Assembly (NCBI GenBank): GCA_000320605.2
Contig: KB445809.1
Location: forward strand, 186,001-250,000
Reading direction: 5' to 3'
DNA length: 64,000 bases
DNA from: Gelatoporia subvermispora B
Taxonomy: Eukaryota; Basidiomycota; Agaricomycetes; Polyporales; Gelatoporiaceae
Shown: positions 46,194 through 57,015 of the stretch, one piece after another
How positions within the stretch are numbered: the stretch's first letter is position 1
Layout of the letters: each line of letters opens with the position of its first letter
Program-made: the position numbers and the translations under genes
The notes under the pieces: model-generated
The model's input: only the letters and a program-made list of their open reading frames with translations
What the model was told of the DNA's origin: nothing
Database searches by the model: none

Positions 46194-47662
46194 GCCGCGA
46201 GTTCTGTCTCGTACAGTGTAGTTGCATCATATCGTAGCCATAGTGCAGACTCATGCTGTGACGAAGAACGTAGTCTAGGGTTGATGGTAAATGCCCTACA
46301 GCTCAGCGCCGTCAAATGTAACATGTATCAGGGGAAGCTGCAAGCGATGTGGCTGTGCGATGGCAACAATCAAGCGCCCTGAGCTGGCAATCCGCACTCT
46401 CTCTCACTTACAGGGAGTTATACATACTTGTCGATCTTACCAGCTAATATGGATGAAACCGTTCCTGGACCGCCTCCATTGACAGATTGAGCGAAATAAA
46501 TGAGAATATGACCTTTAGGTTCGTCTCCCCGACGGTATTCTCCAACGTTGTACTCTGACATGTGACATCATAGTATGCCGAATTCATGAACATGTAAATC
46601 TACAAAAAGTCGTACTATTAGTCTGTCGTTCTCCAGTACTTGCGGGTGATGAAGTAAATCTTGCCCTTGTGACAGGGTCTTGCTTCGTCGGATCCCTGCA
46701 TACATACATATGATGATGAAATTACGCCTGCAACCCAGCTGCACAAACATATTATTTGACCTCTTCCAGGAACTACATCTCAGCATGAGATGATGAGCAT
46801 CAGCCTCGTTGTCCTACAATTATGTGACCGCGTAGTCTCCGATTCATTGCCTGTGGCGACTCCAGCTATTCCAAGAATGGTATGGACTACGTCACTACTC
46901 GACCACGAGTTCAGGCTGTTATCCACTTTGTGTGTACGTGCATGGCAGGCTTGTCAATTCGAGGGGCGGTGATTACATGTCACTGGCATTTGCATCAACA
47001 ATCTCTCCTCAGGATGGTGCGTTATCGATAACATCAGGAAAACATCGCATTTACTTTGACGCCTTTGACCTGCCTTTCGAGGCTTGCTGGCGTCTTCATT
47101 GCCCTCTTGCGCGCCAAAAAGGCGTCAAAGTCACGCCCAAGGATCAAAAAGGCAGGTAAGTGAAATGGATGTTTTCCTGATGAACTTCATGGCACAGGAT
47201 TCTGTCTGCTCCAGAATACCTATTGTCCCCATGTTAGATGTGGTTTTCAGGTATTGTTTCAAATCAGATGTGGTGGAAGATAGCGGCTGCCGTTGGCACA
47301 TCACCGCCAGGCACGACAGTCGATCGAGGCCCAGCGTAGATGATGTAAGGACATACTAACTTGCTCTTGCGGCTGTCATTATGGGACTTGTCTCTGGTCC
47401 AGACCAGTCTGAACGCGAGGGTGTCCCCACAGTACCCACAGCGCGCTCTATCCCTCGCCTTCGACAGGTCATGATAGGCTCTAAAAGCGTTGATGTGTCG
47501 CACTCCGTCGCAGAGTTCCTGCCCCTCTGACTTTCACTACTGTGATCATATAGTCACCTGAGGCTCCTGGGAGCGAGGTGCGACGTGGCTTACCGCTTCG
47601 TATATTTACCTGTACTCACTGGTGTTCTCATAAGGCCCGATTACCCTTCCTGATTAATTGGT
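46194..47662. other. Intergenic with P450 debris and a small hairpin
   Basis: Apart from the P450 relic, this 1.5-kb stretch holds a short inverted pair: actttgacgcc (47053-47063) and ggcgtcaaagt (47121-47131). The adjoining acctgccttt and aaaggcaggt also pair loosely. No intact gene was seen. Confidence 0.4.
46440..46560 (+). pseudogene. Relic of a P450 3' end
   Basis: The sequence around 46498-46535 (atgagaatatgacctttaggttcgtctcc) is closely similar to the end of P450 copy A at 43622-43655 (ENMTFRFVS in both). Stops interrupt the frame just before it. No upstream P450 exons are recognisable nearby, so this is a fragment of a further copy of the same family. Confidence 0.5.
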
Positions 47663-49989
47663 ATGGAACTCCCAGCTCATTTCGATGTGCTTGCACTGCT
47701 TCCGTCGTCGCGCTGCTTTGCGTGCGTAGAGCACGAGGAACTGACAAGCCCACTCCTCCTGGACCAAAAGGATGGCCTATCATCGGAAACTTTTTCGATC
47801 TACCAACGTCTGAGCCCCACATCGCGGCATCGCGATGGCGAAGCCTGTACGGTCAGTGCTTGAAACCCAAAAATATCCTTACCCTTGTCTCACGTTGTCA
47901 TCTCAGGAGATATTGCGTCTCTCAGTGTGTTGAGAACACGGATCGTGCATGTTCATACCGCAGACACTGCGAGGGACCCGATCGTTCGGCGTGGAGCAGT
48001 GTACAGTGATGGGCCACAGACTGTCATGGCCGTAGATCTGTGCGTGATACCATCGTTAGTTTGATGGTCCTCTTATTTTTCATATGCATGATAGCTGCGA
48101 ATATGCCGCTGCAAGTCTTACGAAGTGCACTTCAATCCATCTTTCTGATGATTATCGCCTTATCAGATCGCCCCTCTTGTTCTATGGAGAACAACCTCGG
48201 AGAACAACCTCGGAAACAAAGGTTGCTCATGGAACGCGCTTTAGGATCTGCAGAAATACCAGCGTATCACTCTCTGATGGAGTCAGAAGTGCATGCTTTG
48301 TTACAAAGGCTCGTGACGGCTCCCGAAGACCACGCGCGACACATCTGCAGGTGCGCAAACACCACATCATGGGCGACAACAATACTAAATTGCTGTTAGA
48401 TTTACCACCGGACTGGCGATACTAGTGATATACTTTCATCGGGTGACATCGAATGACGATGAGATCGTCGCTCACGGAAAAGCGTCCATGGACCTCCTTG
48501 TCAACGAGATGGCGCCCGGCCCGCCAAAGGGCATATGGGCGGTAGACGTATTTCCCTTCCGTAAGTAGGGAGTGAGTAATCTGCAGTAAATCTGACGGAT
48601 CTCGATAGTGAAGAATATACCGGAATGGTTTCCCTTCGCGGGATTCAAAAGGAAAGCGGCGCTTTGGCGTGCTCACATGGCTGAATTTGCAGATCGGTCT
48701 CTGAGAGAGGCCATGCAAAGGATGGTAATAGTACTCAAGCAGCGAAGCAGCGAGGAATAGAATTTTGATATTGATCAAATTTACTCAGATCGAGGGGAGT
48801 GCAATACCGTCGCTCTGTTCAATTATACCGCATGACAGTGATGTGGTTGCGGAGGAAGAGTATATTTTGAGATGGGCAGCCAATTCGATGTTTGGAGGTA
48901 CGTGCATCATACTTTGGACAGGAATATCGATGACACACGCCACATCTTAGGTAGCGTTGACACAGTAAGATACAACGCCACGATGTCTTTGCCTTTCAGA
49001 CTCTGGACTTCTTGCAGACTTCAGTCGTGATACAGCACGTTTTGCTCTACATGATGGGTTCCCCAGACAAATTCGACAAAGCGAGGGAGGAGCTTGGCCG
49101 GGTCCTAAATGGACGTCTTCCAAAGCTCTCCGACCGTCTAGAATTACCATACATGGAATGTGTGCTCAGCGAAGTGTTGCGCCTCTCGTGCCCGGTTCCA
49201 GTATATCTGTCTCTATGTGTAATTGCCACGCGGGTTGCTCATCTCCCTACAGGTTTACCCCACTGCGTGCGCAAGGACGACCAATATGCAGATTACTTCA
49301 TCCCAAATGGGTCAATTGTGAGTACACATGACAAGTCCGCATTATTCACACGCCAACCGTTTTCTCCTTGATCTACAGGTAATGGCGAACATCATGTATG
49401 CGCTCGCGCGTCTTGTTTGCATGTGTGTGAAGTTGAGGTAATTATTTGGCAGGGCCATGACAAGAGACGAGAAGCTCTTCCCAAGTCCAGAAGACTTTAT
49501 CCCGGATCGTTTCGATGTGACGGTTGATGAGGCTGTTCGAGATGCCACAGATCCTCGACAGTGCGTCCACGGTTTCAATCGCAAGCGATGGTCTCATATG
49601 GTGTTGCGTATTCTTAGGTGGATTTTCGGGTTCGGGTGCAGGTGGGTGTTGGTGTTGTGATGTAGAGATGTTGTGAGCTGCTCATGTCTTCCTACTAGAC
49701 GATGTCCGGATGTTCATCTCGCAGAAGCATCCACTTGGTTGGCTTTGGTCTCGACTGTTTCGGCTCTCGATGGGACACATCCCATCGATCACAATGGTGA
49801 CATCATCCTGCCTGAGATCAAATATGACAATATGGTGTTCAGGTGCGTCCCGTACTTGAACCCTTCTCGAAGTTCGATTTACAGTTGGATAGGACCCCGA
49901 GCGCTTTCCAGTGTCAAATTTAGGCGCATTCGCAACAGTATGCAGGGTCGATCTCGGGTGCCCAAAATGATCTGGCATTCGATCAATAG
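47663..49989 (+). pseudogene. Cytochrome P450 pseudogene (copy B)
   Basis: A second decayed member of the family, with the same exon order as copy A and the intact gene at 54494. Recognisable parts are PTPPGPKGWPIIGNFFDLPTSEPH, MERALGSAEIPAYHSLME, SPDKFDKAREELGRVL and PHCVRKDDQYADYFIPNGS. Lesions: the ATG at 47663 is out of frame with the PPGP segment. A 13-bp tandem duplication (gagaacaacctcg, 48187-48199 and 48200-48212) shifts the frame. The heme loop reads FGFGCRRCPD, losing the Gly after the Cys. A TAG near 49921 truncates the last exon. Other exons remain open but diverged, e.g. TARDPIVRRGAVYSDGPQ. Confidence 0.85.
48187..48212 (+). repeat. 13-bp tandem duplication that breaks P450 copy B
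   Basis: Two exact adjacent copies of gagaacaacctcg. Removing one copy restores the family reading YGEQPRKQRLLMERALGS, so the duplication is the lesion and it is out of frame (13 bp). Confidence 0.9.
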
Positions 49990-50299
49990 CCTTCTCTCCT
50001 TTACTTGAGAGGGTCTTTTTATCTTCTGTTCCTACTCTTGATTGATATTCTTAGGTCAAGCTCACACATAAATCGTCTCGAAAATACTTCAATATATGCC
50101 ATTCATCTAAGTTTGATATTCAAATTTATCCGCTTTTTGGTAGACATAGACAAACTCTGGGGCTGATGTAGGAAGCTATGTACTGAATCTCTAATCTATC
50201 ACAAGTCTTCGGAGTGGATGCAATAATGAAAAGGGACGACTGACCAAGAACGTTCTAAGTCTACAAACAGGAGCTGGAGTAGAAATTCTCCGATCATGC
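49990..50299. other. Short intergenic stretch, convergent ends
   Basis: About 310 bp of AT-rich sequence between P450 copy B (+) and the terpene synthase (-). No feature was seen. Confidence 0.3.
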
Positions 50300-51838
50300 T
50301 CACGAAGCATAAACCGGAGCAGGGGGTCTAAGGTACACATGCTGGTCAGTCCCCTGGACCTCGGATTTGTCGCGCGCAGAATCAGGTGCGGTACGCTCAT
50401 AAACAGGGACGACCAAATTCTTCCTATTTGAAACATCCTGCCCTCTGAAATATCCTGCCGAAATATTACTCAATAATCAATATCGCAATACTGCACTTCC
50501 AGATGCAGTAACGTACTGGGGCTCATGTAATACCATACTACCGTGCCTTGGACATACTGTTCGAGCGCTTTCAGGTACCGAGCAAGCTCGGAATCGATGC
50601 TGGATCCGAAGGATGGTAGCTGCTTCTTGAGCTCCGCATAATCCATGACACGTTGAGTGAGCATGCCTGTCAGAATGTCAACTGCCGCTTGAAGATCACA
50701 GTCTCTTTCGAGCATTATGCAAAACACGAGGTTCTGAAAGTCTCCATCAGACTGCTCCTTCTGTAGACTAGTCAGTACAGCCATGTTTTTTCAAGATAGT
50801 AGCCCATACGTTGAACGAGCAGAGGTCCTGTATTTCGGATTCAGAGGAGGAGAAAAGATGATACCCACAGGATGGGACGTACATTGGGCCATGTCATAAT
50901 GTCGATAGCTGCCTTGGATAGACCATCCAAAATCGGATGATCCCAAACATGTTCCGGAATCTGCAGATCAAGAGAATACTCGACCATTGCTGTGAAGATA
51001 TGTTAGTTTGAAACAGACATGTGTGGCTACGTGCAGACCTTCAACAATAGGGCCCCCGATGGTTTGCCGGCGCAAAACAATGAAATCCATTACGGTTGGG
51101 ATTTGATCTACAGAACGGTTCCGTGACTGTTCAACCTGGGACCACATCCAGCCTTCCACAGCTCGCTTAAATCTGGCACGAATGAGAATCAGGATTGGCA
51201 GCTCTGATATGTACAGCAGTTCCACTCGCCTATTGCAGGCTCCTGGACTTGCTGTAGCACGGAAACGCCGCCAAATGCTAAGCTCTCTATGTAAGGACGT
51301 GGACCACGGAGATATAATTGTACATACTCGTGCAACATTGCCGCGTAGGAAAAATCCGGAGGAGGAGCGTCGGGATGGTGAAGGACGCCAAGAGAGATGT
51401 CGACGCCTCGCTTTACACCCTCGGGGTTGGACTGGAGCACGCCTTCGTCAGAAACATCATCAAACTGGACCAGCAGAAACTCAGTAGAAGTTTGCAAGGA
51501 CAGAGGTCACAACATACCGAGAATGCCCATAAGAAGAATGCTATGCAGTTGTCCAGGTGGTCGGTGTCAGCGTCGGGGAAGCTCATGCCTGCGTAGGCGT
51601 CGAATCGGTGTGAGAGGAAACCAGTCTTTTTTTGCCATAGTAAACATTGTGGCTAACGCCGGTTAGTTGCGCGTAATGAAATATGACGAATATCCTACCT
51701 ATCAAACCAGACACTTGTCTTCGCCCAAGCCGCTTCCTGGTTAGGGTTCAGCTTGAATTCGAACACTGGGGCTGTGATCGAAGTCAAGTCCTGGAGACAG
51801 AAGTGAGAAGGAAATTCTCTAAGCATCCCGATGCTCAT
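50300..51838 (-). pseudogene. Sesquiterpene synthase with a one-base frameshift
   Basis: A class I terpene cyclase, converting farnesyl diphosphate to a sesquiterpene if active. Nine exons: 51838-51699, 51652-51518, 51464-51328, 51286-51230, 51172-51039, 50989-50883, 50827-50810, 50760-50517, 50454-50300. It would be 375 aa, the normal length. The aspartate-rich motif is FDDVSDE. The NSE triad NDLCSFNKE is split over three exons, with DLCSFN on an 18-nt exon. Near the C-terminus are RYF and the usual YYMSP. Exon 2 is one nucleotide short: it enters in phase 2, reads ..NVYYGKKRL, and the family continuation GFLSHRFDAYAG is in the next frame, so a base is missing near 51619-51635 beside an A7 run. 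This is either a true pseudogene or a sequence error. The start is the ATG at 51838. Intron 4 (51229-51173) is a candidate GC-AG intron. Confidence 0.8.
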
Positions 51839-51928
51839 AATGACAACGACGAGAAAAAGGTATTTCAGCAGAGTTCAGCGGGATCGTCGCGTCAGGAGTT
51901 ATGCCGCTTGAACCGTCGAGCATCGACT

Positions 51929-51940
51929 GGTATATATACC
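51929..51940 (-). promoter_or_regulatory. TATA box candidate of the terpene synthase
   Basis: The palindromic ggtatatatacc lies 91-102 bp upstream of the proposed start codon at 51838. It supports that start rather than an ATG at about 51920, which would fall almost on the TATA box. Confidence 0.45.
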
Positions 51941-53789
51941 GCATCTATTGGCGCCTTCACAACACAGTGCCATCGACGAACGGCAGTTGGACTAGAGGCT
52001 CTACTGCTGAGGTAATTCGTTGGATGTCAGGCGACGCAAGATAGCGACAGTGTTGAAATTTGTGGTAGCATCACTTCGCTATCTCAAACCTATGCCTATT
52101 TTGGTGAAGACTAGAAGAACGGCTGCGGGTATGGTTCTTTACAATGCGATCGCACTGGGTGGCCGACGGATTGCAGTTGAAATGACAATTCATCAAGCCA
52201 ATATTGGCGTGACCTCCGCATACCTCGCTTGCCATTCGCCACATTTGAGTGTCCTCTTTCGCCTACCAGCGTCGAAAGCGAGCTGAGGTCACTCCAAGCG
52301 CCTCAAGAGGCAAGGTAGGCAAAGCAGTGTTGTGCTCAAAATTCCCGCTGCATCTACAGTGGGTCTTGCAAATGATCGGCCTCGTATTTCTCTGCCAGAA
52401 TTTCTCGATCACCCAATTTCCAGTATTTGGTAGTGTTTGTACGCCCGTTCCTCTCTCCCATTGGGCACTTTGTCTGCTGCCGTGCTGCCGCTACGCCGGC
52501 CGTCGCATCTTTGCGCCCCATTTGGATTCTTAGTCAGCCTCTGTTCCGCTTCCCGGTCGTCGCATGTTCACAGTTCTCAGTCTGCTACCGTTTCGCTCCA
52601 ACTGAGTAGATTTACATGCTCTGTGGTTTTTCAATTGCTGTAGCTTTTAATGGTTTGGGGTCGTATGCATGCTCAACTGCTACTGTGTGGGCGTGCGATG
52701 CAGCGGGACCTGCTCGACGTGTCGGGCGTTACTTATTCTTCAACGCCATCGCTGAGCTCATATTGCCGCCGCACGCATTGCACTGTTCCGAAGTGAAGAT
52801 TTATCAGTCGGATGATTGGTCATTCTCTACATCTGGCTAGGGTGGATGCTCTCCACGTTGCAACAAGACGGTCTACGCCGCATTTCGGAAGCTGCGAGTA
52901 CTCGTGTGAACACCCGGTCGAAATGTACGGCATCAAGACCACTGCATGGCTGCCCAGATTGAGAGATAAAGAAGCTTTTCACATGACTCGAGCGATGGAG
53001 TCTCCGTTTCCATCGGATGAGACTCTGGAGCGCTGTGAAGCACCACTTCGCAATATCGTGGAATGATACGCTCCAGACAGCAGTCTTGCAAGCAGAAGGA
53101 GATGGCACCACAAAAGTGTATCACACCTGCGCTGTCTGCAAGGTAACTGCATGATCAGCCTCTTGAGCGTTTACATTGATTGCACTACTTTGCTGGGAGA
53201 GGGATGCAGCGCAGTGAGAATACGCTCGTTGTCTAGTGCGCGCTCCGCGATCGGCTCCACCTTGTCTTGGGGTTAAATGCACAGACGTATTGCGGAGATG
53301 TCGATGAAGCATACATAAACAGTTCTGAACACAAATCCAGTCAGCGTCAAATGACGGCAGCGTAGCACGTGCGACTGCAGCGTGGCGCATTCGTCATTGA
53401 CACAACTTCTCCTCCTCAGGCCCAGTCTCCAAAATGACGCAGGCCGTAACCACTGCACTGAACTTCCTATTATCAACCCGGATGGCTACGTAATATGTGC
53501 TATATGTCTCGGGTCTGGCATTAGTGTACTGACATAGCTTACTCATAGGTCGGATATTGTTCGACAAGCTGTGAGAGGTGCTGCTGGTGGAAACGAGCGA
53601 AGCGCGGAGAAGTTCGAAATCAGACGCGCGCATGGCGTATGTGTTCAGCGCATCTTCTGCCATGCAATGTCATATCATCCTGGGTTTGAACAGGACTATG
53701 CCGTAGCGATGCGCTCGACACATCTTATCAATTGCAAAAGCGTTGGGTTTGATATCGCGGCACCACTGTGCCACATCAGGAAAATATTG

Positions 53790-53862
53790 CTTTTCCTGCT
53801 TTAGGCTGCCAAAGCAGGAAAAGTGGGAAAATCCCGGTCCCCTGGGACTGGGATTCTCCCAC
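53790..53862. repeat. Two adjacent inverted repeats (hairpins)
   Basis: First: cttttcctgcttt (53790-53802) and aaagcaggaaaag (53811-53823), perfect 13-bp arms with an 8-nt loop. Second: gtgggaaaatcccggtccc (53823-53841) and gggactgggattctcccac (53844-53862), 19-bp arms with two mismatches and a 2-nt loop. They abut. This may be an end of a degraded transposon or a transcribed structure; it lies about 630 bp upstream of the intact P450. Confidence 0.7.
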
Positions 53863-54493
53863 TATTGTCGCTTTTAGGGCGCCTATCGACCTCAAAAGAC
53901 GTAAAATCGGGAAAAGCAAAGATAAGATTTTGCTGATGCAGACCACTCCGCTGACAGAGTATTCGTGCTGGCCATTAAGGTTCTCGACAAGTCTCTCAAA
54001 GTATCACTGTAGATGCATATATGCCAACAAGCCCTTATGATTCTGGATTATCTGTCTCCCATTCGTCGGACTTGTTTCAGCCTCCATCATGTGTCTGAGC
54101 GGCAGAAACGGGCGAGCGACAGAACGGCTAGTGAGTGGGGTTGTGGATACGCTGCGAGACGCCGTACTCGTACTTCGCAGTCGAAGTGCCGAATAAATTA
54201 AATTGACTAGACAAAAGGCCTGCGGAATCAGCGATTGTGGCACAGTAAACACACGCACACGCCACAGCACCTCTGGCTGCCTACAGTACGTCCTTCTTGA
54301 TCGCACTGTTGACATAACGTGCTTACTTTTTCGTAATATACTTCTCGGAAGATGGTACGTCGGCGGCAAGGGCTAGAGAGCCAGCCTCAGCGCGCAACAA
54401 CTAAGACCACTTCTTTGGAATCTTTTCTGTGCATTCCCAGAAATATAAAGCGCAGGCGGCACCGAACGCACCGCACGCATCAACAGAGATTCC

Positions 54494-56807
54494 ATGCCAG
54501 ACAATATGCCTAAGTTCATGCGCTACCTGGAGCATTTGTGGGAGAACGTGGCTGACCCCATGCCTCTGTATATGATTCTGCTCGCCGTTTGCCTTTCGTC
54601 ACTCTTCTACGTTAAGGTGGTAAAGAGCAATCGAGGTCCTGTTCCTCCGGGACCCAAAGGGCTTCCTCTCCTAGGCAACGTTCTTGACTTCTTTGATTGG
54701 ATGAACGTGGAGCCCCACCTGACGGCTCTAAACTGGCGGAAATCATACGGTAAGTCTCTTGACATCTTGGAGAACTGTCGTCTGACAACTCCTTTGAAGG
54801 GGATATGACATATTTTCATGTTCTTGGTATGGGCGTACTGTACCTACATTCTGCCGAGGCCGCGAAAGATCTCTTGGTGAAACGCGGAGCATTTTACAGT
54901 GACAGGCCGCCTTCGGTTATGACGGCTGAATTGTGAGTACTTTTCGATCACGCGCGCACACATACACACGTAAACCGAACCTATATAGATGCGACTATAA
55001 GCCTGTAAGTACATATCTAGGTGCTTACGCCAAGCGTCTGATCTTCTCGCATAGGGGCCCTTGCTTTCATACGGGGACGAGTTTCGACGTCAACGTACTC
55101 TGATGGAACGAGCTTTGGGAAGCACGGTGGTCCCATCTTACCGCCCGCTCCTTGAGATAGGGACACGTGGATTACTATATCGCCTACTTTGTTCCCCGAA
55201 AGACTATGACCGGCATATCATAAGGTATTCGAAGTCGCACTCCACTCAATTCATGAGTCGCTGACATGTCACTTGAGATACGCCGGCACATTATCTCTAT
55301 TGGTCATTTACGGCCACAAAGTGACCTCAAACGATGATGACATGCTCGCGATGGCGGTAGAGAATATAGAATTGCTTGCGAATGAGATCACTCCCGCACC
55401 TCCGAAAGGCATCTGGGCTGTTGATGTGCTCCCGTTCCGTACGTGCACGATTATCGCTGTGGCGATACTTACTTAAATTTTCGTTGCAGTCAGGTACCTG
55501 CCAGATTGGCTCCCGATTGCGACGTTTAAGAGAAAAGCAACGATTTGGAGAGCCCAACTAGAAGACTTCTACACCAGACCTTATACACATGCAAAGCAAG
55601 ACACAGTGAGTATGATCAGAGGAGGCCTATAACAAGTCTCATGGAAGTACAGGTGGACGGAACGGGAGTGCAATCGTTCTGCTCGATGTTACTGCAAGAG
55701 GAAGAGCTTACAGAAGAGCGAGAGCGCGACATCAAGTGGGCGGCAAACTCGATCTTTACAGGTAGGAAGAACGCCTGGATGACTCTGACGGAACTAACAT
55801 TTCAATTTACCTTAGGTAGCATAGACACTGTGCGTAAGCCTCCATGCGACCTATCACTGATGATTGACCTTTGTCTAGACAAGCTCCGTAATAAACCACC
55901 TTCTGCTTTTTATGATGCAGTATCCCGACAAGTTCAAGAAAGCTCGAGAGGAGCTCGACAGCGTAGTCAAGGACCGTCTTCCGGCATTCGCCGATCGTCC
56001 GTCGTTACCCTACATCGAGTGCATACTGAGCGAGCTCTTTCGCCTTGCATGTCCTCTTCCATTAGGTGGGCCACGCGCATGTATGTGCTTGGAGTACCAG
56101 GCTGACTGATAGGCCAATAGGTTTACCCCACCGTCTGCGCAGGGACGATCATTACGAAGGTTATACCATTCCGAAAGGCTCTGCCGTATGTAAACACTTT
56201 GTATAACCACATAATGCACTGATTAACAATCCCGCTACTTAGGTTGTTGCCAACATTATGTAGGCACATTTCCTAAATATTTGTAGACATTGACACTAAC
56301 ATCAAGCAGGGCTATGGTCCGCGATGAAACATTGTTCCCCGATCCTGAAGCGTTCATCCCGGAGCGGTACGACCACACCGTGGACGAAGCAACGCGCAAG
56401 GCCAGAAATCCCAGGCAGTATGTTGAGCGAATCCGCCATGATGGTGTTAATGACCTAATTGGGCTTCTCTTCAGATGGATCTTCGGGTTCGGGCGTAGGT
56501 GAGCAAAACTGATCCATGTGAAAGGAATCATCGGTCATTGATGCGATTTCAGACGATGTGCCGGTCTCCACCTTGCAGAAGCATCCACGTGGCTTGCTGT
56601 AGTATCTGTGTTGGCCACTCTTGAGGTGAGAAAGGCCGTAGACCCAAACGGTGGCGTCATCGAACCAGATGTAAAATATGAGAATCTTGTATTCCGGTGG
56701 GTTCATTATATCGCATGCCCCGCATTGGCTTACACAGAATTTCTGCAGGGTTCCAAGCAAAGTCAACTGCGTCATCAAACCGCGCTCTGAGAAGCATGCT
56801 GCGTTGA
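54494..56807 (+). CDS. Cytochrome P450 (intact member of the terpenoid-locus family, CYP64/CYP5144-like)
   Basis: About 15 exons join in phase to roughly 500 aa with no lesion. They include very short exons (16 nt near 54989 and 14 nt near 55816). The N-terminal anchor is MYMILLAVCLSSLFYVKVV, followed by PVPPGPKGLPLLGN. Conserved parts: I-helix segment TGSIDTTSSVINH, K-helix ExxR in CILSELFRLACPLPLGLPH, PERY-like FIPERYDH and the heme loop FGFGRRRCAGLHLAEAS with Cys ligand. The exon joins at ANIM-AMVRDE and RQ-WIFGFGRR follow the same splice phases as in pseudogenes A and B, which confirms the family. It ends FRISAGFQAKS..., stop 56805-56807. It would hydroxylate a hydrophobic substrate, possibly a sesquiterpene given the nearby synthase; CYP family naming needs a database check. 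Confidence 0.87.
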
Positions 56808-57015
56808 TCCTCGCTGCTGCGTCCGGAACGACTTAAAAGATAACATTGTAGATTTGACTGTGAAGCGGTACTGTAGAAGTGATTAGGGTATCCTTGAGGC
56901 AGTACGGTATACATGAACGTCCCCACCCTCGATTAAATCTATGCCGCACACGGCAGTTCAAATACGAAGTGCTACCTGAAGCAACCTCTACCAGACATAG
57001 GAGCAGTGAATAAGT

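Larger units (their letters stand above)
51839..54493. other. Intergenic, about 2.6 kb without a recognised gene
   Basis: Divergent upstream regions of the terpene synthase and the intact P450. Short frames only. It contains the TATA candidate and the hairpin cluster at 53790-53862. No transposase or RNA gene was recognised. Confidence 0.35.
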
